Source: Paracandidimonas soli (lineage in GTDB: Bacteria; Pseudomonadota; Gammaproteobacteria; Burkholderiales; Burkholderiaceae_B). From it: 64,000 nt of DNA. The stretch spans positions 1 through 64,000 of the forward strand of contig NZ_SMBX01000012.1 of the NCBI RefSeq assembly GCF_004342005.1, in the 5' to 3' direction. The notes under the pieces are model-generated. The model saw nothing but the letters and a program-made list of their open reading frames with translations. It was not told the DNA's origin and searched no databases. This document shows positions 51,555 through 60,360 of the stretch, piece after piece; within the stretch, counting starts at the first letter, position 1; the number at the start of each line of letters is the position of its first letter. The translations under genes and the position numbers were made by a program.

Positions 51555-52451
51555 ATGCACCTTACCTTGCGGCAGCTGGAAATTTTCGTCGCCGTGGCCG
51601 AATGTGGCAGCACATTGTCCGCCGGCAGGCAGATCGCCCTGTCGCAGTCGGCGACCAGCGGCGCCTTGAAAGAGCTGGAGCATCTGCTGGATGTGGCGCT
51701 GTTCGATCGCGTCGGCCGGCGTCTGGTTCTGAATGAAAGCGGCCGGGCCTTGTTGCCGCAGGCGCGCATGACGCTGGATGCCGCGCGTGAAATCGAACGG
51801 CAGTTCGGCCTTGGGGATGGCTCGGGGCCTGCTTGCATCAGGCTCGGGGCAAGTACGACCATCGGCAATTACCTGGTTCCCGGACTGGTGGCCCGCTATA
51901 TACAGAAGCGGCCGAATACGGGGGTGGACGTCCGTATCGGCAACACCCAGGAAATCGCCGAGGCGGTCGCGCGCTTCGAGGTCGACATGGGGCTGGTGGA
52001 AGGCCCCTGCAATGTGCCGGACCTGCGGGTCGAGCCCTGGATGGACGATGCCCTGGGGATCGTTTGCTCACCTAGTCATCCGCTGGCGCTTTCGGGCAAG
52101 CCGTGCAATGTACGTGCGCTGCGCGGCGCGACCTGGCTGCTGCGCGAGGCGGGATCGGGCACGCGTACTGCGGCCGAGCATGAGCTGTTGCCGTACCTGG
52201 ATCACTTTGAAAGCGTCCTGCAACTGGGCAGCACCGAGGCGATCAAGCAGGCGGCGGCCTGCGGCCTGGGCCTGACCTGTCTGTCGCTGCACGCAGTGCA
52301 GGACATGCTCAGGCTGGGAAAACTGGTGGTGCTTCCCACGACGCTGCCCAGCCTCAGCCGCCGGTTCTATGTAATCCGCCACCGGTCCAAGATCGAGTCA
52401 GACCGGATGCGCGAATTCCTGTCTTGCGCGGAGCAGGCGCCGGCCGGGTGA
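51555..52451 (+). CDS. LysR family transcriptional regulator (YeiE-like)
   Basis: A 298-residue LTTR: HLTLRQLEIFVAVAECGSTL, then ALSQSATSGALKELEHLLDV as helix-turn-helix, and TWLLREAGSGTRTAAEHELL in the effector domain as in the CysB/YeiE group. ATG 51555 has GGGGA 6-10 bases upstream; a GTG at 51543 is the alternative. It is divergent from yeiH, which it probably activates in response to a sulfur compound. Confidence 0.9.
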   Translation: MHLTLRQLEIFVAVAECGSTLSAGRQIALSQSATSGALKELEHLLDVALFDRVGRRLVLNESGRALLPQARMTLDAAREIERQFGLGDGSGPACIRLGASTTIGNYLVPGLVARYIQKRPNTGVDVRIGNTQEIAEAVARFEVDMGLVEGPCNVPDLRVEPWMDDALGIVCSPSHPLALSGKPCNVRALRGATWLLREAGSGTRTAAEHELLPYLDHFESVLQLGSTEAIKQAAACGLGLTCLSLHAVQDMLRLGKLVVLPTTLPSLSRRFYVIRHRSKIESDRMREFLSCAEQAPAG

Positions 52452-52467
52452 GGCGGACGCAGGCCGG

Positions 52468-53502
52468 TCACTCGACTTTGGCCCCCGATGCCTCGACCAG
52501 TTTGCCGGCGACATCGTAGTCGGCTTTCAGCATGGCGCCGAGCTCGTCGATCGACATCGTGCCGAGTTCCATTCCCTGGTTTTTCAACCGTTCCTGGACT
52601 TTCGGGTTCGCCAGTACCTTTTCCATGGCCGCATGGACTTTCTCCACTTCCGCCTTGGGCATGGAGGCGGGGGCGAGCAGCGCATACCATGTGTCGTATG
52701 CAAATCCGGGCAGGCCGGCCTCGGCGACGGTGGGCAGGTCCGGCAGCATGGACGAGCGCTTCGCTCCTGTGTAGGCCAGCAGCTTGATGCGGGGTTCGTT
52801 GACCATCCCTGTCAGGGCGACCGTGGCCGACATGGTTCCCTGAACACGGCCGGCCAGCACTTCGTTGATGGCTTCTCCCGTGGCTTTCATTGGTATGTGC
52901 TGCATTGTTGCGCCGACTTTCGACAGCAGGGAGGCCATCGCCAGATGCGTCGCGCCGCCGCTGCCCGCGGACGAGTAGTTGAGCTCGCCGGGCTTGCTTT
53001 TCAGCAGGCGGATGTAGTCCTGCAGCGTGTTCACGCCCAGATTGCCGGGAATGGCGAGGACGAAGCCGGAATTGCCGATGTAGGAGATTCCGGTGAAATC
53101 CTTGACGGGATCGTAGCCGGTGTTCTTGTACAGATGGCTGGCGATGTTGAAAGTGGCCGCGGTCAATAGCAGCGTATTGTTGTCCGTTGCCTTTGCCACC
53201 ATGGCGGTACCCAGGGTGCCGCCGGCGCCGGCCCTGTTTTCCACGATGACGGTGGCGTTCATCGCTTCGCCCAGCTCGGCGTTGAAGCTGCGCGCCACGA
53301 TGTCCAGCGTCGATCCGGGGCCGTAGGGCACCACCATCTTGACGACCCGCTGCGCGAAGGCGGGCTGGCTTGCGCCGATGGCCAGCAGCGCCGCCAGCGC
53401 GGCCTGGCCTAAAACGGAAAGCTTCGATCGTTTGCCTTGCCCGGATGCTGCAGGCAGCAATCCGGCTGTCGTGTCGATTGTCTCCATCCTTGCTGTTTTC
53501 AT
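52468..53502 (-). CDS. Bug-family periplasmic solute-binding protein (TTT family), lyase region
   Basis: A 344-residue Bug receptor with a long N-region and signal core (LGQAALAALLAIGASQPAFA, cleavage AFA-Q). Pocket sequences are KMVVPYGPGSTLDIVARSFN and the loop KATDNNTLLLTA, in which the usual PDGYT is replaced by DNNT. It is transcribed after the ArgH-like lyase gene, with a strong hairpin in the 74-base gap. Ligand possibly the lyase substrate. Confidence 0.9.
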   Translation of the reverse strand: MKTARMETIDTTAGLLPAASGQGKRSKLSVLGQAALAALLAIGASQPAFAQRVVKMVVPYGPGSTLDIVARSFNAELGEAMNATVIVENRAGAGGTLGTAMVAKATDNNTLLLTAATFNIASHLYKNTGYDPVKDFTGISYIGNSGFVLAIPGNLGVNTLQDYIRLLKSKPGELNYSSAGSGGATHLAMASLLSKVGATMQHIPMKATGEAINEVLAGRVQGTMSATVALTGMVNEPRIKLLAYTGAKRSSMLPDLPTVAEAGLPGFAYDTWYALLAPASMPKAEVEKVHAAMEKVLANPKVQERLKNQGMELGTMSIDELGAMLKADYDVAGKLVEASGAKVE

Positions 53503-53535
53503 TTTGGTTCCTTTCTAGGTGTCTGGGAATACAGT

Positions 53536-53561
53536 AGGCGGGACGCGGACGCGTCCCGCCT
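53536..53561. promoter_or_regulatory. Strong intercistronic inverted repeat
   Basis: AGGCGGGACGCG (53536-53547), GA, CGCGTCCCGCCT (53550-53561): a perfect 12-bp inverted repeat with a 2-base centre. It lies between the ArgH-like gene end and the Bug gene start, both minus strand. No T-run. It may stabilise or limit the message, or be an operator for the Bug gene. Confidence 0.55.
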
Positions 53562-53576
53562 GATGCCTGGGATTTG

Positions 53577-55100
53577 CTATGCGGTCAGAATGTTGTCGAT
53601 GGCTTCCTCCAGGCTGTCTGCCGCATGGGAAAGCCGCTTGCCCATGGCGTCAAGGCTGGCCTCGTCGTCCGTGCAGCGGGCCTTGGCCCTGGCGATATCG
53701 TCTTCCACGCGCTCGGGCGCGGGGCCTCCGGTGAGCGTGCGGGCCTTGATGCATTCCGACGGGTTCAGGGCCTTGCGGATGAGTTCGTCGCCCAGGCCCA
53801 GCGGCTGCCCCATGTATTCGACCGCGGCTTCATCCACCAGAGCGCTGGTGACGCCGGTCTGGGTGAGCCCCCGGCTGATGCCGATCCTGACGAGGATCGC
53901 CACGATCTGATGCGCCGTCCTGAAAGGCAGGCCTTTTTCCATCACGATGATATCGGCGATGTCGGTTGCGCAGATCCAGTTCAGGTTCGTCGCATTTTCC
54001 AGCATGCGGTCCTTCTTGATCGTCAGAGTGTCCAGCACGCCCGTCATGATCTCGGTGGCTTCCAGCACATCGTCCAGCGTGGGGGCCAGCTGGCGGGTGT
54101 ATCCCATGCAGACGTCGTGCATTTCATACAGGTACGACGCCAGATGGCCATAGGTGCGCGCGGCGGCTCCCCGGATCCACATCAGGGTATAGGGGTTTTT
54201 CTTCTGGGGCATGATGCTGCTGGTGCCGCAATACCTGTCCGCCAGCTCCACATAGGAAAACTCGGTGGTCGACCAGAGATACAGTTCCGACGCGATGCCG
54301 GATACGTTCATCATCAGCAGCGCGGGCACGGTATAGGCTTCGGCGGGCACGCCCAGCCAGCCGTCGAAGCCGAGCACGGCATATCGCGTATTGGAGATGA
54401 CGCCGTCGAAGCCAAGCAGTTCCGCCGTCCTTTCCCGCTTGATGGGATAGCGCGAACCGGTCATGATGGCCGCCCCGGCGGGGCTCATGTTGACGCGTTC
54501 GTACAGTTGCTTCAGTCTGGAGAAATCATTTTCCAGCGACAGCTCCCAGGACATGACGTAATGGGCGAAAGAGGTCGGCTGCGCATGCTGGGACCAGGTG
54601 GATGCGGGCATCACGGTGTCGATGTGCTCGCCCGCCATGGCAAGCAGGCGCTTTCTCAGCGCGATGGATGCCGCCATCAGCTTGAGAATGAATTCCCGGA
54701 TGAAAATGCGACTGGTGACAGCCATGAAGTCGCCCGAGCTGCGGCCCGCGTGGATCCGTCCGCCGATGTCTTCGCCAAGCTCGGTGATCAGCCACGCCTC
54801 TCCCGAATGCTCGCCCGCTTCCGTCTGCGCGCGCACCGTCTCGACGCCTTGCTGTTCCATTTCTCTCAGCGCCTTGAGCATTTTCCTGGCGTCTTCGCGC
54901 TTCAGGAAGCCTTGCTCGGTCAGCATGACCAGGTGAGCTTTGTCGAACTGGTGATAGATCTTGAACTCGCGCATTTGCTGGACGGGGTCGCCGAGCTTGG
55001 TGCGGTACTGGACCTCTTCCGCGTCTTCCGTCAGGCGCGCGCCTGCCTTGCGATAGGGTTCCCCTTTTGCGACTTTCCCATAGATGCTGCCTTTGCTCAT
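53577..55100 (-). CDS. Argininosuccinate lyase-like enzyme of the aspartase/fumarase superfamily
   Basis: A 507-residue ArgH-type lyase. The superfamily signature is GTSSIMPQKKNPYTLMWIRG, with Tyr after NP where biosynthetic ArgH usually has Asp, and it is about 45 residues longer than normal ArgH. The context is catabolic (Bug receptor, MmgE/PrpD) with no arginine genes. It probably performs a C-N elimination releasing fumarate from an N-substituted aspartate. Relatives include EDDS lyase of chelator degraders. Substrate unproven. Confidence 0.87.
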   Translation of the reverse strand: MSKGSIYGKVAKGEPYRKAGARLTEDAEEVQYRTKLGDPVQQMREFKIYHQFDKAHLVMLTEQGFLKREDARKMLKALREMEQQGVETVRAQTEAGEHSGEAWLITELGEDIGGRIHAGRSSGDFMAVTSRIFIREFILKLMAASIALRKRLLAMAGEHIDTVMPASTWSQHAQPTSFAHYVMSWELSLENDFSRLKQLYERVNMSPAGAAIMTGSRYPIKRERTAELLGFDGVISNTRYAVLGFDGWLGVPAEAYTVPALLMMNVSGIASELYLWSTTEFSYVELADRYCGTSSIMPQKKNPYTLMWIRGAAARTYGHLASYLYEMHDVCMGYTRQLAPTLDDVLEATEIMTGVLDTLTIKKDRMLENATNLNWICATDIADIIVMEKGLPFRTAHQIVAILVRIGISRGLTQTGVTSALVDEAAVEYMGQPLGLGDELIRKALNPSECIKARTLTGGPAPERVEDDIARAKARCTDDEASLDAMGKRLSHAADSLEEAIDNILTA

Positions 55101-55176
55101 TTCCTATGACCCTCCTTGTGTGGTGATGTGCGAAATGGTTGTGGTGTCGTGAAATCGATCGGACGCCGGATGTTTT

Positions 55177-56616
55177 TCATCGCCGGGCCGGACCGCAGTG
55201 CCGCATGAGATCCGGCAGCGTCCAGTCATGGGTATTCGAGGCAATGCGGCGCAGTATGTCGCCGCACTGCCGCGCGCCGATCACCGGCGCGGCGATCGCC
55301 GAGAACTTGTCGGCCACTCGCCGGGATTGGGCGGCCTTGTCCCCGGCCGGAACATTGCAGTCGATGGTCTGCTCAAGGGAGCGTCTGTCCGCGGCGGCTA
55401 CGAATACGGTCGATTTGCTCAGTCCCATACCGGGCTGCAGCTCGACCCGGATATTCCGGGCGATGGCCTGCACATCCTCCTTTGCCGCTTCGTCCCAGGT
55501 CTCCAGCCGGCTCGTGTCCCTGCCGAGCAATGCCAGCGCGGCGGCGGTTTTCAGGCTGAACTTGGTTTCCAGCGGCGTGGAGGGGGACTGGATATTGCAG
55601 ATGGTGCATTCGGCGCCTGCCAGAATGCGGATCCCGGAGATCGACCCCGGCGTGAGCCTGTGCTCGCGGCGCAATCGCGTCATGGCCTCGATCGCCGAGT
55701 GCGTGCTGAAACACGAGGCATGGAACTTGAACAGGTTGCCCAGGATGTAATAGCCGCCGTCGGGCTCCGCCAATGCCCGGTCCGGGTGGAAGTCGTCGCC
55801 ATGGGCGCGGGCGAATCCCTGGAAGCATTCCAGCGCGTCGCCGCGGCTGACAAAGCCTTTTTGCGCGAGCAGGGCGGAGCGCAGTCCGGCTTGCGCCGCC
55901 ATCCCCGCATGCAGCGGCTTGGCCATGCTGCCGAACATGGCTTTCAGGCCCGCGGCTTGCGTGGCGGCCAGGCCGAGCGCGAAACAGCTTTGCTCCAGAG
56001 GCAGCGACAGCAGATGCGCGCATGCCATGGCGGAGCCCAGGCTGCCAATGGTGGCCGTGGCATGAAAGCCGCTGGCGTAGTGTGCGGGCGAGACCAGCTT
56101 GCCGATCCTGCACGCGGTTTCATAACCGGCGACAAAGGCGGCGATGAAGTCGGAGATGGGCGCTTCGCGGTGCTCGGCCAGCGCCAGCAGGCCGGGAACG
56201 ATGGCAACGCTCGCATGCCCCGGCAGGGCAAGATTCACGTCGTCGTAGTCGAGCACGTGGGAAGCCGTGCCGTTGACCAATGCCGCTTGCGGCATGCTGG
56301 CCTTGATGCCCTGGCCGACCAGGCTCGCCTGGGGAGCGCCGCCTTCGTCCAGCATGCAGTCAGTGACGATCCTGCTGGCGGGCTCCCGCGTTCCCGCGAT
56401 GGCGCAGCCCAGCCAGTCCGTCAGGCAGTCCAGGGCAAGCCTGCGCGCATCGGATGGCAGCCCGTCATGCCGGACTTCCAGCGCCCGCCCGGCCAGCTCG
56501 ACGGTCAGGCCGCAGCCGGCGTTTGCCGTCGGGATGTCCGCATCGCCCGGGCCGGTCTCCCGGTGCTGTTCCCGGCCCTCAGGCCTGTGGTCATGTTGTG
56601 TTGAGCTGTCCAGCAC
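55177..56616 (-). CDS. MmgE/PrpD family protein
   Basis: A 479-residue member of the 2-methylcitrate dehydratase/cis-aconitate decarboxylase fold family. N-terminal ARRLALDCLTDWLGCAIAGT, TASHVLDYDDVNLALPGHAS with the active-site Asp-Asp and His, and CFSTHSAIEAMTRLRRE are typical. GTG 56616 is chosen because GGAGG lies 6 bases upstream; an ATG 18 codons earlier has no support. Acts on tricarboxylate-like acids. It precedes the ArgH-like gene on the same strand and is divergent from a LysR gene. Confidence 0.9.
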   Translation of the reverse strand: MLDSSTQHDHRPEGREQHRETGPGDADIPTANAGCGLTVELAGRALEVRHDGLPSDARRLALDCLTDWLGCAIAGTREPASRIVTDCMLDEGGAPQASLVGQGIKASMPQAALVNGTASHVLDYDDVNLALPGHASVAIVPGLLALAEHREAPISDFIAAFVAGYETACRIGKLVSPAHYASGFHATATIGSLGSAMACAHLLSLPLEQSCFALGLAATQAAGLKAMFGSMAKPLHAGMAAQAGLRSALLAQKGFVSRGDALECFQGFARAHGDDFHPDRALAEPDGGYYILGNLFKFHASCFSTHSAIEAMTRLRREHRLTPGSISGIRILAGAECTICNIQSPSTPLETKFSLKTAAALALLGRDTSRLETWDEAAKEDVQAIARNIRVELQPGMGLSKSTVFVAAADRRSLEQTIDCNVPAGDKAAQSRRVADKFSAIAAPVIGARQCGDILRRIASNTHDWTLPDLMRHCGPARR

Positions 56617-56793
56617 GCGAAGCCTCCATTTGCCGATGCGGGGAATGTCCCGTTTCCGCCGGGGGAGCATCGGAACGCTTCCCGACAGCCGACTGCATGG
56701 AGTGAATCTTGGATCTTTTTTGTATTTCTATCCAATGAATATTCTTTGCTACATTATCATTTTTAATGATGCTTATGGCGTCCGGAGAGACTT

Positions 56794-57720
56794 ATGAATC
56801 TGCGTCACCTGGAGGTTTTCCATGCGGTCATGCAGGCCGGATCGGTGACCGGAGCCGCCCATTTGCTCAATGTCACCCAGCCCGCGATCAGCAATGTGCT
56901 GCGCCATGCCGAGCAGCAGCTGAAATTCAAGCTCTTCGAGCGTATCGGAGGACGGTTGCAGCCTACGCCGGAGGCCTGCGATCTGTTTCCCGATGTGCAG
57001 GAAATCTTCGGCCGCATCGACACGCTGAACCGGTCCGTGGACGACATCCGCGGAGGGAGGGCGGGGCGCCTGGTCATCGCGGCGTCCCCGACGTTCGTCA
57101 ACGTCTATCTGCCCAAGGTGGTCGCCAGCCTGCATCAGCCGGATTCCGGGGTGCAGGTGACGATACATTCGCTGCCGACGGCCACGGCCATCGAAGAGCG
57201 GGTGGCCCGCCGGGAAGTCGATATCGGACTGGTATATGCGCCGGTCATGGATCCGAGCGTCGTCGTCGAGGAAGTGGCAAGGTCGAGAGTCGTGTGCGCG
57301 GTTTCCGGCAAATCGCCGCTTGCCAGGCGGAAGGAGTTCGGTCCGCAGGATCTGGCGGGGCATACGGTCGTCGCCACAGGGCCGACGACCCGGATAGGGA
57401 AGGCGATCAAGGAGACCTATGGCGCGCACGGATTGTCGATGCCCGCCATAGCGGTGGAGGTCAATTCTTCGCAGACGGCCTGCCTGATGGTGGCCGAAGG
57501 CATAGGAATAGGCCTGGTGGACCTGGCGACGGTGCACCAGTATCCATTGGACGATGTCGAGTTCCGGCCCTTCAAACCGCATATCGAGCTGCGCTTGTGC
57601 CTGATCTTTCCCAAGGACCGCCCGCGTTCCCGGCTGGCGCGGCGCCTTGCCGCGGGGCTGCAGGCTCAGTTCAACTCTTCCGCCAGCAAGGCGTCCCGTT
57701 TGCTGGCTTCCGGGAGGTAG
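56794..57720 (+). CDS. LysR family transcriptional regulator
   Basis: A 308-residue LTTR: NLRHLEVFHAVMQAGSVTGA, then LNVTQPAISNVLRHAEQQLK as helix-turn-helix, effector domain from about 92. It is divergent from the MmgE/PrpD gene and 136 bases upstream of a Bug gene on its own strand. The first is the more likely target: the gap (56617-56793) is AT-rich and contains no gene. Confidence 0.92.
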   Translation: MNLRHLEVFHAVMQAGSVTGAAHLLNVTQPAISNVLRHAEQQLKFKLFERIGGRLQPTPEACDLFPDVQEIFGRIDTLNRSVDDIRGGRAGRLVIAASPTFVNVYLPKVVASLHQPDSGVQVTIHSLPTATAIEERVARREVDIGLVYAPVMDPSVVVEEVARSRVVCAVSGKSPLARRKEFGPQDLAGHTVVATGPTTRIGKAIKETYGAHGLSMPAIAVEVNSSQTACLMVAEGIGIGLVDLATVHQYPLDDVEFRPFKPHIELRLCLIFPKDRPRSRLARRLAAGLQAQFNSSASKASRLLASGR

Positions 57721-57793
57721 GCGGGGCGGTATCGCAACCCCCGCCGCGCCGATTCCGGTTTCCTTTTCCTGCCTGTTTGAATATTCGTATTTT

Positions 57794-57818
57794 TGGTATA
57801 CCATAATATGGAATTCCA
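57794..57818. promoter_or_regulatory. Two tandem GntR-type palindromes upstream of the Bug operon
   Basis: TGGTATACCA (57794-57803) and TGGAATTCCA (57809-57818) are both perfect 10-bp palindromes of the form TGGNNNNCCA, with centres 15 bases apart. They lie 39-63 bases before the Bug start. The first matches the TnGTnnACnA core of FadR/FCD-type GntR sites. The GntR regulator at the end of the same operon is the likely binder. Confidence 0.6.
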
Positions 57819-57856
57819 AAATGCTGAATCTTGATCGGACAAGGAAAGGAGACATC

Positions 57857-58879
57857 ATGTTCAATGGCTTGGGAAAACATTTGCGGTCCTGGTGCGGTAA
57901 GGCGTCGGGCCGTGGGCGCGGCATCGGTATGGCGATCTTGCTGGGCGGAAGCTTCATGCTTCCCGCGGCGGCGCAGGCGAGCTATCCGGAGCGGCCCGTG
58001 ACGCTGATCGTTCCGTTCGCTCCCGGAGGCAGCTCCGACATCATCGGACGCGTGCTGGCAAACCCGCTGGCGGAAAAACTGGGGCAGAGCGTCATCGTGG
58101 AGAACGTTTCGGGCGTCGGCGGCGTACTGGGAACCCAGAAGGCGGTGCGCTCGACGGCCGATGGCTATACGGTCCTGCTGGGATCCGGATCCGAAATCCT
58201 GATCAACAAGCTGATCAACCCCAGCGGGGTTTCCTATGACGGCTTGCAGGACCTGGTGCCCGTGGCGTTCGTCGGCACCGGGCCCATGGTGCTGGTGGGG
58301 CGTCCGGGGCTGCCTGCCAGGACGATCTCGGAGGTGCTGGATCTGGCTCGCAAGGATGCGCTGAGCTATGCGTCGGCAGGCAATGGCACGCCGATGCATG
58401 TGGCCGGAGAGCTGCTGCAGATCCGTTCGAAGACGCAGATGACCCATGTGCCGTACAGGGGAGCTTCTCCCGCACTGGTCGATATCATGGGGGATCAGGT
58501 CGATCTGGGCGTGTCGACCCTGGCCGCGGCCCAGTCCCATATCCAGGCTGGCCGGGTGCAGGCCTATGCCGTGACCAGCGCCGAGAAATCGGATCTGGCG
58601 CCCAGCCTGCCGGCGCTGGGCCAGGAGCCGGGGCTGGAAGGGTTCGACCTGAATGTCTGGTTTGGACTTTTCGTGCCGCGCGATACGCCTGCCGCGGTTG
58701 TCGAGCACCTTCAATCGGTTGCGCAGGAAGTGCTGGCCAGCGAAAAAATCAAGGCGGATCTCGCCGCCCAGGGCATCAGCGTATCCGGCGCCTCGGGACA
58801 GGAGCTGCGGAAATATATGGAAGAGCAGGTGGAGATCTACCGCGAGGTGGTCAAGACGGCAAACATGCGCGCGGAATGA
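57857..58879 (+). CDS. Bug-family periplasmic solute-binding protein (TTT family), DUF1185 operon
   Basis: A 340-residue Bug receptor. ATG 57857 has GGAG at 57848-57851. A long basic N-region leads into IGMAILLGGSFMLPAAAQAS with cleavage near AQA. Pocket sequences are LIVPFAPGGSSDIIGRVLAN and RSTADGYTVLLG. First gene of the operon Bug, DUF1185, alpha/beta hydrolase, GntR. No TctAB partner. Confidence 0.93.
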   Translation: MFNGLGKHLRSWCGKASGRGRGIGMAILLGGSFMLPAAAQASYPERPVTLIVPFAPGGSSDIIGRVLANPLAEKLGQSVIVENVSGVGGVLGTQKAVRSTADGYTVLLGSGSEILINKLINPSGVSYDGLQDLVPVAFVGTGPMVLVGRPGLPARTISEVLDLARKDALSYASAGNGTPMHVAGELLQIRSKTQMTHVPYRGASPALVDIMGDQVDLGVSTLAAAQSHIQAGRVQAYAVTSAEKSDLAPSLPALGQEPGLEGFDLNVWFGLFVPRDTPAAVVEHLQSVAQEVLASEKIKADLAAQGISVSGASGQELRKYMEEQVEIYREVVKTANMRAE

Positions 58880-58955
58880 AGGCAGCTCTCGGCCGTGAGA
58901 GTGGCCGGGGGTATCGGAAACCGTGCATAGACTAGACGAAGGATTGGAACCGAAT

Positions 58956-59546
58956 ATGAAAGCGCAAATACGGAAGATCGTAAGTTACGTGGAAGACACC
59001 CTGATTGAAGGCGGACGCATCGCGCCGACGCCATTACGCCTGATCGGCGTTGCCGCGGTCGTGCGCAATCCGTGGGCCGGCTGCGGCTTCGTGGAGGACC
59101 TCAAGCCAGCGATCCATGCGGTGGCTCCGGAGCTTGGGCGTGTGCTGACGGAGCGAGTTCTCGATCTGGCGCAGGGCGCCGAGCACATCGAAGCCTATGG
59201 CAAAGCCGCCGTCGTGGGAACCGAAGGCGAAGTGGAGCATGCATCGGCATTGATCCATACATTGAGATTCGGCAATCACTACCGCAAGGCCCTGAATGCG
59301 AAAAGCTACCTGAGCTTCACGAATGTGCGCGGCGGGCCCGACTGCGCAATCTCCATTCCCATGATGGACAAGGACGACGAGGGGCGGCGGTCGCACTATC
59401 TGACATTGCAGTTTTCCATCAACGACGCACCCGCGCCGGATGAGATCGTCGTGGCCTTGGGGGCTTCCATCGGGGGGCGTCCGCACCATCGCATAGGGGA
59501 CCGCTATCAGGACCTGAAGGAGCTCGGCGGCAATGACGTGGCTTGA
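58956..59546 (+). CDS. Amino acid synthesis family protein (DUF1185)
   Basis: A 196-residue protein of the PF06684 family, known by its start RKIVSYVEDTLIEGGR and by GVAAVVRNPWAGCGFVEDL and EAYGKAAVVGTEGEVEHASA. Members often lie beside Bug receptors and amide or ester hydrolases, and their reaction is not established. ATG 58956 is chosen, with GGATTGGA upstream. Its 3' end overlaps the hydrolase gene by 14 bases. Confidence 0.9.
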   Translation: MKAQIRKIVSYVEDTLIEGGRIAPTPLRLIGVAAVVRNPWAGCGFVEDLKPAIHAVAPELGRVLTERVLDLAQGAEHIEAYGKAAVVGTEGEVEHASALIHTLRFGNHYRKALNAKSYLSFTNVRGGPDCAISIPMMDKDDEGRRSHYLTLQFSINDAPAPDEIVVALGASIGGRPHHRIGDRYQDLKELGGNDVA

Positions 59547-60351
59547 TGCGGTACGGGAGTGGCCGTTGCGCAGGACCCGTGACGGCCGCACATGCTATGC
59601 CCTGCATGGAGAATCCCGGAGCGGCGCCGTGGTCCTGATCCATGGTGTCGGCATGCGCCAGCAAATATGGGCGCCGCAAGTGGAAGCCCTGGTATCCGAA
59701 GGGCATGACGTACTGACCTACGATTTCCTGGGACATGGGGGTAGCGCCATGCCGCCGGCCGGGGCCTCGTTGCACGACTACGCCGTCCAGTTGCGGGAGC
59801 TGCTGGACGAACTGGGGCAGACCGAGGTTGCACTCGTGGGGCATTCCATGGGGGCGCTGATCACGCTGGAATTTGGCCTGGCTTATCCCGGGCGGGTGAA
59901 AAAAATGGTCGGACTCAATGCCGTGCATCGCCGCAGTGCGGAACAGCGTGCCGCCGTCGCCAGGCGCGCCGTTCAACTGAAGACAGAGGGCAGCGGCATG
60001 TTGCTGGAGCCGACTCTGGCGCGCTGGTTCGGGGATCCCGTGCCTGACGATTATCGGGATGTGGCGCTTTTTACCCGCGCCCTGCTGGAAAATGTCGATT
60101 CGCAGGGCTATGCGATCAGTTATGATGTATTCGCTCGCGGCGACGACCTGCATTCCGGCCGGCTGGGTCAGATAGCAGTTCCGGCCCTGTTCGCTACAGG
60201 CGAGGGGGATGCCAATTCCTCGCCGGAAATGTCTCGATCCCTGGCGGAATGCGTGGCTGACGGACGCAGCGTCATCTTGCCGTCGGCGCGCCATATGATG
60301 CCATTGACTCATGCGAAGGAGGTCAATGCGTTATTGAATACATTCCTCTAG
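59533..60351 (+). CDS. Alpha/beta hydrolase
   Basis: A 272-residue alpha/beta-fold hydrolase. HGVGM (37-41) is the oxyanion region, S105 in VGHSMGA the nucleophile, and the C-terminal His is in PSARHMMPLTHA. It resembles enol-lactone and ester hydrolases. No signal peptide. Coupled to the DUF1185 gene by overlap, so the two likely act on the same compound, with uptake by the Bug protein. Confidence 0.9.
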   Translation: MTWLDAVREWPLRRTRDGRTCYALHGESRSGAVVLIHGVGMRQQIWAPQVEALVSEGHDVLTYDFLGHGGSAMPPAGASLHDYAVQLRELLDELGQTEVALVGHSMGALITLEFGLAYPGRVKKMVGLNAVHRRSAEQRAAVARRAVQLKTEGSGMLLEPTLARWFGDPVPDDYRDVALFTRALLENVDSQGYAISYDVFARGDDLHSGRLGQIAVPALFATGEGDANSSPEMSRSLAECVADGRSVILPSARHMMPLTHAKEVNALLNTFL

Positions 60352-60360
60352 GAGAAGGAG

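Noticed and set aside
53574-55109. Plus-strand open frame of 511 codons
   Set aside because: Exact antisense shadow of the ArgH-like lyase.
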